From JBBRMY01 sp038230595 (GTDB taxonomy: Bacteria > Bacteroidota > Ignavibacteria > Tepidaquicellales > Tepidaquicellaceae), in contig JBBRMY010000069.1 of the NCBI GenBank assembly GCA_038230595.1, positions 1 through 12,972 on the forward strand: a DNA stretch of 12,972 nt, written 5' to 3'. Within the stretch, counting starts at the first letter, position 1, and every line of letters starts with the position of its first letter. Of the stretch, positions 1 to 6,957 are shown in pieces. Under the pieces are notes generated by a model. That model searched no databases and was not told where the DNA came from. It saw only the letters and a program-made list of their open reading frames with translations. The translations under genes and the position numbers were made by a program.

Positions 1-121
1 CGTGAATTGTTTAAATTTTTTTGAATGTTTTTGTGGTTTATTTTAATTCTGAATCGATTGTTTGGTATGTGGAACGTTGTGCTGCAACCAATGGCACTGA
101 TTCATTCACGAGAAGTGTGAC

Positions 122-328
122 TTGGAAACGATTTCATCAGTTGATAAAAGCGCTTTGTTTATTGCGCGTTCCAGATTAAGTGAAGGCTTTAACCTGAGAA
201 CAGTCAGTAAAAAGCAAGAAATGAAGGCTCATAACAATTTAGCTTTAAAAAAATTACAGAATGGAGATATTGCTAACGTAATTATTTCCGAACCATATTA
301 CATTAAAGAATTCGTGCCAATTAAATAA
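122..328 (+). CDS. Small hypothetical protein, 68 aa
   Basis: I do not recognise this protein. The frame is open only from a stop at 98-100, so the earliest usual start is the TTG at 122; an internal ATG at 221 would give a 35-residue product. The predicted protein is soluble, basic and lysine-rich, with no signal peptide, membrane segment or cysteines. The middle part (around residues 37-50, NNLALKKLQNGDI) faintly recalls the C-terminal 'ALxELxxGKI' stretch of RNA polymerase omega subunits, but the rest does not fit that family and I do not make the assignment. A GAGAAG lies about 6-11 bases before the TTG, a weak ribosome-site candidate. It ends 14 nt before the DUF1573-cytochrome gene and could be co-transcribed with it. 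It may instead be a chance ORF or a gene remnant. Confidence 0.4.
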   Translation: METISSVDKSALFIARSRLSEGFNLRTVSKKQEMKAHNNLALKKLQNGDIANVIISEPYYIKEFVPIK

Positions 329-342
329 CTGTTAAAATTAAA

Positions 343-1125
343 ATGAAAAGATTCTATTTAATATTTGCATTATTACTTATATCTGCCTTAACTCTGTCTT
401 TTAATTTTAAAAGCACAGACTTTCTAAAGACATTTAGATTTTCGGAAGGACCTGCCGTCTCCTTTACTGAGATAACAAAAGATTTCGGAAAGATAACTCA
501 GGGTGAAATTATACAGTATGAATTTCCATTTACGAATAATGGAAATCAGGATCTGGAAATTTCAAATGTTACAACTTCCTGCGGCTGTACTGCTGCAACT
601 TCGGGTGATAAAAAAACTTATGCTGCCGGTGAATCAGGAGTTATAAAAATAACTTTTAATTCTAATGGTAAGCAGGGTCATATTGAAAAGACTGTTATGA
701 TCCAGTCAAACGATGCCGTTAATCCGCAAATGATTCTGACTCTATATTTTGATGTTGCCATCCCCACTGATATGTCTAATCATATGATGTTCTCTGCAGG
801 GCAATCTATTTTTGAAGGGGTTTGTCAGGATTGTCACGTAACAAAAGGAATCGGCAAAATAGGTAAAGATCTTTATGATAATGACTGTGCAATATGCCAC
901 GGTGATGCAAAAGATCATAAGCCGCACGAAGCTATAGATAAAAACACTGCAAAAAAATATACTGATGAAGCGTTGTTTGATTATATTTCAACAGGCTCTT
1001 CAACTCAACCAACTATGATGCCCGGCTTTCATTCTAAAAATGGCGGACCGCTTACAGATGAACAGATTTCATCTTTGATCACTTATATCAGAAGCGATCT
1101 TTCAGTAGATTCATTTATAAAATGA
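343..1125 (+). CDS. Exported DUF1573 domain-cytochrome c fusion protein, 260 aa
   Basis: Residues 1-20 form a basic start followed by a hydrophobic segment, so the protein is probably exported or anchored, with its domains outside the cytoplasm. Residues about 36-138 match a DUF1573 (Ig/ASH-like) domain: 'DFGKITQGE' (47-55), 'FTNNGNQDLEI' and the hallmark CGC at 80-82. Residues about 150-257 form a c-type cytochrome module with two heme-attachment motifs only 21 residues apart, CQDCH (161-165) and CAICH (182-186). A Met-Met-Pro-Gly stretch at 225-228 gives a candidate distal methionine ligand. Each CXXCH follows a similar 'GxxxxxxxxC' run (153 and 174), as if the N-terminal heme-binding segment were duplicated. 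The likely role is extracytoplasmic electron transfer, with no partner identified here. Spacing is 14 nt after the small ORF and 31 nt before accD. The domain calls are firm; heme number and role are inferred. Confidence 0.88.
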   Translation: MKRFYLIFALLLISALTLSFNFKSTDFLKTFRFSEGPAVSFTEITKDFGKITQGEIIQYEFPFTNNGNQDLEISNVTTSCGCTAATSGDKKTYAAGESGVIKITFNSNGKQGHIEKTVMIQSNDAVNPQMILTLYFDVAIPTDMSNHMMFSAGQSIFEGVCQDCHVTKGIGKIGKDLYDNDCAICHGDAKDHKPHEAIDKNTAKKYTDEALFDYISTGSSTQPTMMPGFHSKNGGPLTDEQISSLITYIRSDLSVDSFIK

Positions 1126-1156
1126 TAAGCTGCTGATCGCAAACTAAAAAGTTTTA

Positions 1157-1999
1157 ATGGCCTGGTTTAAAAGAAAAGAAGTTAACATACAGACAAATTC
1201 TCCAAAGCAGGATGTACCTGATGGTATGTGGATCAAATGTCCTGAATGCGGAGAAATGATGCATAAAAAACAGTGGGAAGCCAATACTTTCCTATGTATA
1301 AAATGCAGTCATCATTTCAGAATTGGAAGCAGTGAATACATAAATATTCTTCTCGATGAAGATTCATTCAGTGAGTTTGACAAAAAAATGCGTTCTGTCG
1401 ATCCGCTTGAATTTACAGATACAAAGCCTTATAAAAAAAGGATCGATGATTCAATAAAGAATACTGATCTTTTTGATGCTATAAAATGCGGTACCGGAAA
1501 AATAAACAGACTTGATGTTGTATTCTGCTGTATGGATTTTGATTTCATTGGCGGCAGCATGGGAAGTGTGGTTGGGGAAAAGATCTCCCGAGCAGTTGAT
1601 AGATCAATAAAGACCGGTTTTCCGTTAATAATTATTTCTCAGAGCGGCGGAGCAAGAATGATGGAAGGAGCTATTTCTCTCATGCAGCTTGCAAAGACGA
1701 GCGCAAAGCTTGCACAGCTTGCGCAAAAAAAGATTCTTTATATATCATTACTTACAAATCCTACAACAGGGGGTGCAAGTGCATCTTACTCAATGCTTGG
1801 AGATCTTAATATTGCTGAACCGAATGCTTTAATTGCTTTTGCAGGACCGAGGATTGTGAAACAGGCGACAGGGAAAGACCTTCCTAAAGGATTTCAAAGG
1901 TCTGAATTTTTATTAGAACACGGATTCATAGACCTTATAGTTAATCGTAAGGATATGAAAGATAAGCTAACTCAATTAATCAAACTAATAAAAAATTAA
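1157..1999 (+). CDS. accD: Acetyl-CoA carboxylase carboxyltransferase subunit beta
   Basis: AccD pairs with AccA to form the carboxyltransferase that moves CO2 from carboxybiotin to acetyl-CoA, giving malonyl-CoA for fatty acid synthesis in the cytoplasm. The start 'MAWFKRKE' is typical of the family. A four-cysteine zinc ribbon follows: C28 and C31 (CPEC), C47 and C50 (CIKC). The crotonase-like carboxyltransferase core contains 'GGSMGSVVGEKI' (132-143), the oxyanion-type 'SGGARMMEG' (163-171) and 'TTGGASASY' (203-211). At 280 aa the length is normal and no key residue is missing. accA is not in this window. The stop overlaps the panC start by one base (TAATG), which suggests translational coupling and co-expression of two enzymes that both feed CoA and fatty acid metabolism. 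Confidence 0.97.
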   Translation: MAWFKRKEVNIQTNSPKQDVPDGMWIKCPECGEMMHKKQWEANTFLCIKCSHHFRIGSSEYINILLDEDSFSEFDKKMRSVDPLEFTDTKPYKKRIDDSIKNTDLFDAIKCGTGKINRLDVVFCCMDFDFIGGSMGSVVGEKISRAVDRSIKTGFPLIIISQSGGARMMEGAISLMQLAKTSAKLAQLAQKKILYISLLTNPTTGGASASYSMLGDLNIAEPNALIAFAGPRIVKQATGKDLPKGFQRSEFLLEHGFIDLIVNRKDMKDKLTQLIKLIKN

Positions 2000-2856
2000 T
2001 GAAAGTAATCAAAGAAGTCGCTGCAATGCAGGATGTAGCTGATTATTTCAGATGTGTCGGAAAAAGGATCGGCTTTGTTCCCACTATGGGCTCTTTACAT
2101 GCCGGACATATCTCTCTTATTCAGAAAGCAAGGGAAGAATGCGATATTGTTGTTGTCAGCATTTTTGTAAATCCGAAGCAATTCAATGATCAGAAAGACT
2201 TTGAAAAATATCCAAAAGACTTTTTAAAAGATTATTTCGTCTGTGAAAAATCAGGAGTTGATTACATTTTTAATCCTGATGAAAATGAAATGTACCAGGA
2301 TTGTTCAACTGAAATAAACGTCAGTGGAGTTTCCGATAATCTTGAAGGAAAGCATCGCCAGGGTCATTTCAAAGGAGTTGCTACAGTTGTTCTAAAGCTG
2401 TTCAATATTGTAAAGCCTTTAACTGCATATTTCGGACAAAAGGATGCGCAGCAGGTTGTGATAATTAAAAAATTAGTTAAAGATCTCAATTGCGATGTAA
2501 AGATCATAGTTGGTGACACTATAAGAGATGAGGATGGGCTTGCGTTATCTTCACGGAATCAGGGACTTTCTGATAATGACAGGTCGGAAGCATCAGTTTT
2601 GAATAAAGTTCTTAATGAAGGTAAAAGGCTGATACAGGAAGAAAAGAATTATGATGTTAATGAAATAAAAAATACTTTAACAGGTATTATAAAAAATCAT
2701 TCAAAGTCATGCGATCTGGAATATCTTGAGATCACAGATGCAGAGCAGTTAAAGGATATAACAGACCTGAAAGATTTTTCAGGCGATATCCTTATTTCGC
2801 TTGCATGTACTTATGGTGAAACAAGATTAATTGATAATATATCGTTCACAAAATAA
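1999..2856 (+). CDS. panC: Pantothenate synthetase (pantoate-beta-alanine ligase)
   Basis: PanC uses ATP to join pantoate and beta-alanine into pantothenate, the precursor of coenzyme A. The protein shows the cytidylyltransferase-like fold signatures of the family: 'FVPTMGSLHAGH' (26-37, with the HxGH nucleotide-binding motif at 34-37), 'VSIFVNPKQF' (53-62), 'GKHRQGHFKGVATVV' (117-131), 'FGQKDAQQ' (145-152) and the KMSKS-equivalent loop 'DGLALSSRN' (179-187). The length of 285 aa is normal. The ATG overlaps the accD stop by one base, so translation probably reinitiates from accD ribosomes; there is no separate ribosome site. A strong intrinsic terminator lies 25 nt after the stop, so accD-panC (and probably the cytochrome gene before them) ends here. 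Other pantothenate genes such as panB or panD are not in the window. Confidence 0.97.
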   Translation: MKVIKEVAAMQDVADYFRCVGKRIGFVPTMGSLHAGHISLIQKAREECDIVVVSIFVNPKQFNDQKDFEKYPKDFLKDYFVCEKSGVDYIFNPDENEMYQDCSTEINVSGVSDNLEGKHRQGHFKGVATVVLKLFNIVKPLTAYFGQKDAQQVVIIKKLVKDLNCDVKIIVGDTIRDEDGLALSSRNQGLSDNDRSEASVLNKVLNEGKRLIQEEKNYDVNEIKNTLTGIIKNHSKSCDLEYLEITDAEQLKDITDLKDFSGDILISLACTYGETRLIDNISFTK

Positions 2857-2884
2857 TTTGATAACTTTTAATTACTATTATAAC
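2857..2884 (+). promoter_or_regulatory. Candidate promoter of the glmU-glmM unit
   Basis: TTTGAT at 2857-2862 and TATAAC at 2879-2884 are separated by 16 nt, a usable arrangement for a housekeeping sigma factor. The -10-like box touches the left arm of the panC terminator, so transcription would begin near 2890, in the loop. The glmU message would then lack the left arm and could not form the hairpin. This is inferred from motif and spacing only; the -35 match is poor. Confidence 0.35.
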
Positions 2885-2913
2885 CTGTCATAAAATTTCA
2901 TGACAGGTTTTTT
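2882..2913 (+). terminator. Rho-independent terminator after panC
   Basis: A perfect 10-bp inverted repeat, AACCTGTCAT (2882-2891) with ATGACAGGTT (2900-2909), encloses an 8-nt loop and is followed by a T run at 2908-2913. It is the best terminator in the window. It lies 25 nt after the panC stop, and its T run ends only three bases before the ATG of the next gene, so it also occupies what would be that gene's leader. Confidence 0.85.
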
Positions 2914-2916
2914 ATT

Positions 2917-3666
2917 ATGAAAAAAGAAATTGCAGTTGTAATCCTTGCTGCAGGCAAGGGTAAAAGAATGCTTAATCCGGAAAAGTCGAAAGTCATGTTC
3001 CCGCTTAAGGGCAAGCCAATGCTTGAATATGTTATTGACCTGGCTTTAAAAATAGAAGCTGTAAAAATAATTCCTATTGTAGGTCACAGGAAGGAAGATG
3101 TAATAAAATTTGTTTCGGATAAATTTGTAAAGAATATTGATAAGCTAGAATTTGCTCATCAGGACGCTCAGCTGGGAACAGGTCATGCTGTAATGCAGAC
3201 GGAAAATCTTCTTAAGGATTTCAAAGGAGATGTTCTTATATTATCAGGTGATGTTCCGCTTTTAAAATTTGAAACAATAACAAGTTTTCTGAATTTTCAT
3301 ATTAACGGAAGTTATGATGCTTCACTTTTGTCTGCTATGTTCGAGGATCCTTCAGGCTATGGAAGAATTATCCGTGATGATTCGGGAAATTTTACTGACA
3401 TAGTTGAAGACAAAGATACAACGGAAGAACAAAAAAAGATCAGAGAGATTAACTCAGGCATTTATCTTGTTGATAATGATCTTTTATTTGAAGCATTAAA
3501 GACATTGAAAACAAATAATTCTCAGGGTGAATATTATCTAACGGATATTTTTTCATACTATAGAAAGAAGGATCTGAAGATCGGCGCTGTTGCGTGTAAA
3601 AACAATCTGGAGATAACAGGAGTAAATACTGTAGAACAGCTTCGCGAGATGGAAAAAGCGATCTGA
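2917..3666 (+). CDS. GlmU-type N-acetylglucosamine-1-phosphate uridylyltransferase, N-terminal domain only
   Basis: This 249-aa protein matches the pyrophosphorylase half of bifunctional GlmU, which makes UDP-GlcNAc from GlcNAc-1-phosphate and UTP. Visible signatures are the nucleotide loop 'LAAGKGKRM' (10-18) with K25, 'QLGTGHAV' (85-92), the metal-site 'GDVP' (111-114), 'DPSGYGRIIR' (144-153), 'IVEDKD' (162-167), 'REINSGIY' (176-183), 'NSQGEYYLTD' (201-210) and 'GVNTVEQL' (235-242) with the second metal-site Asn at about 237. It stops where the linker helix normally leads into the left-handed beta-helix acetyltransferase domain, so the GlcN-1-phosphate acetyltransferase half is absent. The 58 nt downstream contain no remnant of it. 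A GlmM-like mutase follows, supporting an amino-sugar role. The start is firm because the nucleotide loop begins at residue 10. Other sugar nucleotidyltransferase activities are possible but fit less well. Confidence 0.9.
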   Translation: MKKEIAVVILAAGKGKRMLNPEKSKVMFPLKGKPMLEYVIDLALKIEAVKIIPIVGHRKEDVIKFVSDKFVKNIDKLEFAHQDAQLGTGHAVMQTENLLKDFKGDVLILSGDVPLLKFETITSFLNFHINGSYDASLLSAMFEDPSGYGRIIRDDSGNFTDIVEDKDTTEEQKKIREINSGIYLVDNDLLFEALKTLKTNNSQGEYYLTDIFSYYRKKDLKIGAVACKNNLEITGVNTVEQLREMEKAI

Positions 3667-3724
3667 TTCTATAGTAATATTATGATTTTTATGTAAATTT
3701 ATTTAACAATACAAACACTTAAGC

Positions 3725-5113
3725 TTGTCTGAAATAATCGCATCAGTCTCGGGAGTTCGCGGAATCATTGGTGATAATCTTACTCCTGCCAGTATTTCGA
3801 AGTTCACACTTGCCTTTGCTGAGTTCTGCAAAAAATATAATAATTCCAAAAAAATAATAGTTGGCAGAGATGGAAGAATACACGGAGAGATCATAACAGA
3901 TATTGTTACAAGCTCCCTTATTCTCGCAGGTTTTGAACCAATTTATATAGGAGTAGTCCCGACTCCAACAGTTCAGATCGCAGTTGAAGATATTAAAGCT
4001 GCCGGGGGAATTTCTGTTACTGCATCTCACAATCCTCAGCAATGGAACGGATTAAAATTTCTGAATAATACAGGAAGATTTTTAGGACCGGATGAAATTA
4101 AAGAGTTTCTTGAAATAGCCGCCACAGATGAATTCACGTATGCAGAAATATCACAATTAAAAAACATCAAATTCGATAACACCTGGATTGATAAGCATAT
4201 TGAAAAAGTTTTAAAGTTAAAGTTTATAGATCCAAAGAAAATAAAAAAAGCAAAGCTGACTGTTGTTGTTGATGCTGTCAATTCTGCAGGCAGCATTATA
4301 GGTCCTAAGCTTTTAAAAAAATTAGGCTGCAAAGTAATTGAGCTTTATTGCGACGGTTCAGGAATTTTTCCTCATACACCGGAACCACTTCCGGAAAATT
4401 TAAAGCAGTTATCCAAAGCAGTTAAAAAAAATAATGCAGATATCGGAGTTGCTATCGATCCTGACAGTGACAGACTTGTATTGATAACAGACAAAGGTGA
4501 TCCGTTTATTGAAGAAAATACTATTACTATGGCTGTGAATTTCCTTTTAAAGCATAAAAAGGAAAGCAATAGAAATGTATCCGTAAACCTTTCCACAACC
4601 CGTGCAGTTGACGAGGTTGTAGCAAAGTATAATGGGAAAATATTCCGAAGTGCAGTAGGAGAAATTAATGTAGTGAATGAAATGCTGTCAAATGGATCTG
4701 TGATCGGTGGTGAAGGAAGCGGGGGAATTATATTACCTGAAGTGCATTATGGAAGAGATGCAATTGTTGGATTAGCACTGATCATGCAGGAGCTTGCCGA
4801 TTCAGGAATGAAATTAAGTAAGTATAAAAAAACACTTCCTCAATATTCAATTGTAAAAGCAAAGATCGAAAACGTAAAAAACCCATCGGGCTTGCTTAAT
4901 AAAGTAAAAGAAATTTACTCCGGTGAAAATTACAGTCAAGCTTGTAAAGTAAACACTCTTGATGGTGTAAAATTAGACTTCTCCGAACACTGGATACACT
5001 TAAGAAAATCAAATACAGAGCCGATAGTCAGAATTATTACTGAAGCAAAAACAAAAGAGCTGGCTGAGAAGATCCAGAATGAATTTATATCTGAAGTCAG
5101 ATCACTTTTATAA
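3725..5113 (+). CDS. glmM: Phosphoglucosamine mutase (GlmM-like phosphohexomutase)
   Basis: This 462-aa protein belongs to the alpha-D-phosphohexomutase superfamily and probably interconverts glucosamine-6-phosphate and glucosamine-1-phosphate for UDP-GlcNAc synthesis. It begins 'SVSGVRGIIGDNLTP' (7-21). The catalytic phosphoserine loop is 'TASHNPQQWNG' (99-109, active Ser101), the metal loop is 'DPDSDR' (245-250), the sugar-binding loop is 'GGEGSGG' (328-334), and the phosphate-binding loop is 'RKSNTEPIVRI' (427-437). The loop after the active serine (QQWNGLKF) is of the form annotated as GlmM in Bacteroidota rather than the classic E. coli form, so phosphomannomutase or phosphoglucomutase activity cannot be excluded. 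The start is a TTG at 3725; the upstream in-frame stop at 3704 leaves no ATG or GTG alternative nearby. It lies 58 nt after the GlmU half-gene, which supports the amino-sugar assignment. Confidence 0.88.
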   Translation: MSEIIASVSGVRGIIGDNLTPASISKFTLAFAEFCKKYNNSKKIIVGRDGRIHGEIITDIVTSSLILAGFEPIYIGVVPTPTVQIAVEDIKAAGGISVTASHNPQQWNGLKFLNNTGRFLGPDEIKEFLEIAATDEFTYAEISQLKNIKFDNTWIDKHIEKVLKLKFIDPKKIKKAKLTVVVDAVNSAGSIIGPKLLKKLGCKVIELYCDGSGIFPHTPEPLPENLKQLSKAVKKNNADIGVAIDPDSDRLVLITDKGDPFIEENTITMAVNFLLKHKKESNRNVSVNLSTTRAVDEVVAKYNGKIFRSAVGEINVVNEMLSNGSVIGGEGSGGIILPEVHYGRDAIVGLALIMQELADSGMKLSKYKKTLPQYSIVKAKIENVKNPSGLLNKVKEIYSGENYSQACKVNTLDGVKLDFSEHWIHLRKSNTEPIVRIITEAKTKELAEKIQNEFISEVRSLL

Positions 5114-5195
5114 AGCATACTATTATTAATCATCCCCTTGTAATCCCTCTAACAGATTCTCTGAAACATTCATTTACATCATAAAAAATTAATGG

Positions 5196-5227
5196 TTTGA
5201 ATTTCAAAATCGTGTCCCTTAATTTTA
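5196..5227 (+). promoter_or_regulatory. Candidate Bacteroidota-type promoter before the ABC cassette
   Basis: TTTG at 5196-5199, a 20-nt spacer and TAATTTTA at 5220-5227 match the Bacteroidota -33/-7 pattern TTTG-(19-21)-TAnnTTTG, with only the last base differing. Transcription would begin near 5233, about 14 nt before the ATPase start codon. It sits in the 133-nt gap after glmM, in the right place to drive the four-gene cassette. Motif evidence only. Confidence 0.5.
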
Positions 5228-5246
5228 CAATTACCATAAAAATACA

Positions 5247-6188
5247 ATGTCAATTAAAGTAGAAAATCTAACTAAATATTACGGTGAGCAGGCTGCCGTT
5301 AATAATATCTCATTCGAAATAAAAACAGGTGAGATAGTAGGCTTTCTTGGACCGAATGGTGCAGGAAAATCAACTACAATGAAAATGATAACAACATATC
5401 TTACGCCGAATTCCGGAAAGATATCTGTTGAAGATCTGGACACTGCTGAAAATTCTTTAGAAGTGAGAAAAAGGATCGGTTATCTTCCGGAACAAAATCC
5501 GCTTTATCAGGATATGAATGTGATCGAGTATCTTGAATATGCAGCGGAGCTTGAATCAGTCCCTAAAGCAAATATAAAAGCAGCCGTAAAGAATGTTGTC
5601 GACAAATGCGGTCTTGAAGAGGTCAGATACAAAGATATAGGTGAACTCTCAAAAGGTTATAAGCAAAGAGTCGGACTTGCACAGGCAATGATACATGATC
5701 CTCAGGTTCTTATTCTGGATGAGCCAACTTCAGGTCTTGATCCTAATCAGATCGTTGAGATAAGAAAGCTTATTAAAGAACTTGGAAAGGAAAAAACATT
5801 AATTCTTTCCACTCATATTATGCAGGAAGTTCAAGCTCTTTGCGATAGAGTACTTATTATTAATAGGGGAGAAATAGTAGCAGATGGAACTCCGGATGAG
5901 CTTCAAAAAAGCTTTAAGGGTGAGAACATCATAAATGTTGATGTCAGAAAAGATGCCAATACTAAGAAGGAAGATCTGGTAAAGGCATTCAAAGAGATCC
6001 CGAAAGTAAAACGTGTTGAAGTTGTCAAAGAAAATGAAGAGTCTATCACTTTTAATATCCATTCTGATTCTGATGCAGATATTAAGGAAAGCCTGTTCAA
6101 AAAAGCAGTTTCAATGAATCTGAACCTTCTCAGCTTTAAACAGGAAAGCGGTTCTTTAGAAGACGTATTTAGAAAGTTAACAACATAA
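5247..6188 (+). CDS. gldA: ABC transporter ATP-binding protein, GldA type
   Basis: This is the cytoplasmic ATPase of an ABC-2 exporter. It has Walker A 'GPNGAGKST' (35-43), the Q-loop 'PEQNP' (81-85), the signature 'LSKGYKQR' (134-141), Walker B 'LILDEPTSGLD' (155-165, catalytic Glu159) and the switch His190 in 'STHIMQEV'. Residues about 215-313 form the extra C-terminal domain common in ABC-2 ATPases, ending '(S)LEDVFRKLT'. At 313 aa the length is normal. The permease, GldG-like protein and DUF4340 protein that follow make this the Bacteroidota GldA/GldF/GldG type. In gliding flavobacteria these genes are linked to motility, but the cassette is also found widely in non-gliders, so the cargo is unknown. 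The permease start lies 20 nt downstream, consistent with one operon. Confidence 0.92.
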   Translation: MSIKVENLTKYYGEQAAVNNISFEIKTGEIVGFLGPNGAGKSTTMKMITTYLTPNSGKISVEDLDTAENSLEVRKRIGYLPEQNPLYQDMNVIEYLEYAAELESVPKANIKAAVKNVVDKCGLEEVRYKDIGELSKGYKQRVGLAQAMIHDPQVLILDEPTSGLDPNQIVEIRKLIKELGKEKTLILSTHIMQEVQALCDRVLIINRGEIVADGTPDELQKSFKGENIINVDVRKDANTKKEDLVKAFKEIPKVKRVEVVKENEESITFNIHSDSDADIKESLFKKAVSMNLNLLSFKQESGSLEDVFRKLTT

Positions 6189-6208
6189 TTCCCAAAATTA
6201 ATCAATAG

Positions 6209-6919
6209 ATGGATAAAATTTCTGCCATAACAAAAAAGGAGCTGCGGTCTTTTTTTTATTCTCCGGTCGCTTATATTATTATAACTGTGTTTTTGATAAT
6301 TACAGGAGGGTTTTCATTCTGGACTTATTTTCAGGAAGGAGTTCTTTCTTATACAAAAGTATTTTCAACTATCAGCATGATATATATTTTCATGATCCCG
6401 ATAATTTCCATGAGAGCTTTTTCTGAAGAAAAAAAATCCGGTACGATAGAGCTACTTCTTACAAAGCCTATCACAGATATGCAGCTGACGCTTGGAAAAT
6501 TCTTCAGCCTTGTTATACTTAATATTATAGCACTGCTTCCGACGGTGATATATTTTTTTGTACTTTCTTCGTTCGGAAAGCTTGACATAGGAGCGATAAT
6601 TACTTCCTATCTGGGAATAATTCTTCTTGCATCATTATATGTAGCCATATGCTTGTTCTTTTCTTCAATGACTCAGCATCAGATCATTGCAGGAATTATG
6701 AGTTTTCCGGTAATAGCATTTTTGTTTTTACTGTATTACTTCCTTCCACTTATACCTGCAAAGCTTGCAGGATTTTTATCATATATAGCTCCTAATTTTC
6801 ATCTGGATTCATTCTCAAAGGGAGTTATTGATACAGGAAGTATAGTATATTTTTTAAGCGGAATATTAATATTTATTTTTCTGACCAGAACTTCTCTGGA
6901 AAGCAGAAAATGGCAGTAA
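6209..6919 (+). CDS. gldF: ABC-2 type permease, GldF type
   Basis: This 236-aa inner-membrane protein is the membrane-spanning partner of the upstream ATPase. Six hydrophobic segments are apparent, at about 20-40, 52-68, 99-120, 128-151, 158-180 and 210-227. Between the second and third lies the conserved cytoplasmic coupling stretch 'MRAFSEEKKSGTIELLLTKP' (68-87), typical of GldF and related ABC-2 permeases. The N-terminus 'ITKKELRSFFYSPVAYI' (7-23) is also characteristic of the family. Length and topology are normal for GldF. The ATPase precedes it by 20 nt and the GldG-type gene follows after 38 nt. No complete motility gene set is visible here, so the symbol reflects family rather than proven gliding function. 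Confidence 0.9.
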   Translation: MDKISAITKKELRSFFYSPVAYIIITVFLIITGGFSFWTYFQEGVLSYTKVFSTISMIYIFMIPIISMRAFSEEKKSGTIELLLTKPITDMQLTLGKFFSLVILNIIALLPTVIYFFVLSSFGKLDIGAIITSYLGIILLASLYVAICLFFSSMTQHQIIAGIMSFPVIAFLFLLYYFLPLIPAKLAGFLSYIAPNFHLDSFSKGVIDTGSIVYFLSGILIFIFLTRTSLESRKWQ

Positions 6920-6957
6920 GTAATAAATAAAATTGATCATAGAAAATTTTAAAATTA

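Noticed and set aside
25..120. Short + strand ORF of 31 codons (MFLWFILI...) ending one base before the TTG of the first gene
   Set aside because: Too short, no ribosome site and no conserved features; its hydrophobic start is expected from T-rich DNA. I could not support a gene or a frameshift link to 122-328.
3694..3701. TAAATTTA before glmM as a promoter -7 box
   Set aside because: No TTTG-like box 19-21 nt upstream, and AT-rich spacers give such matches by chance.
3743..4596. Several minus-strand ORFs of 60-100 aa inside glmM
   Set aside because: They mirror a well-supported + strand gene and have no recognisable domains or starts of their own.
5799..6205. Two minus-strand ORFs of 87 and 100 aa inside the ABC ATPase gene
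   Set aside because: Antisense shadows of the C-terminal half of a clear ATPase; low-complexity, no domain.
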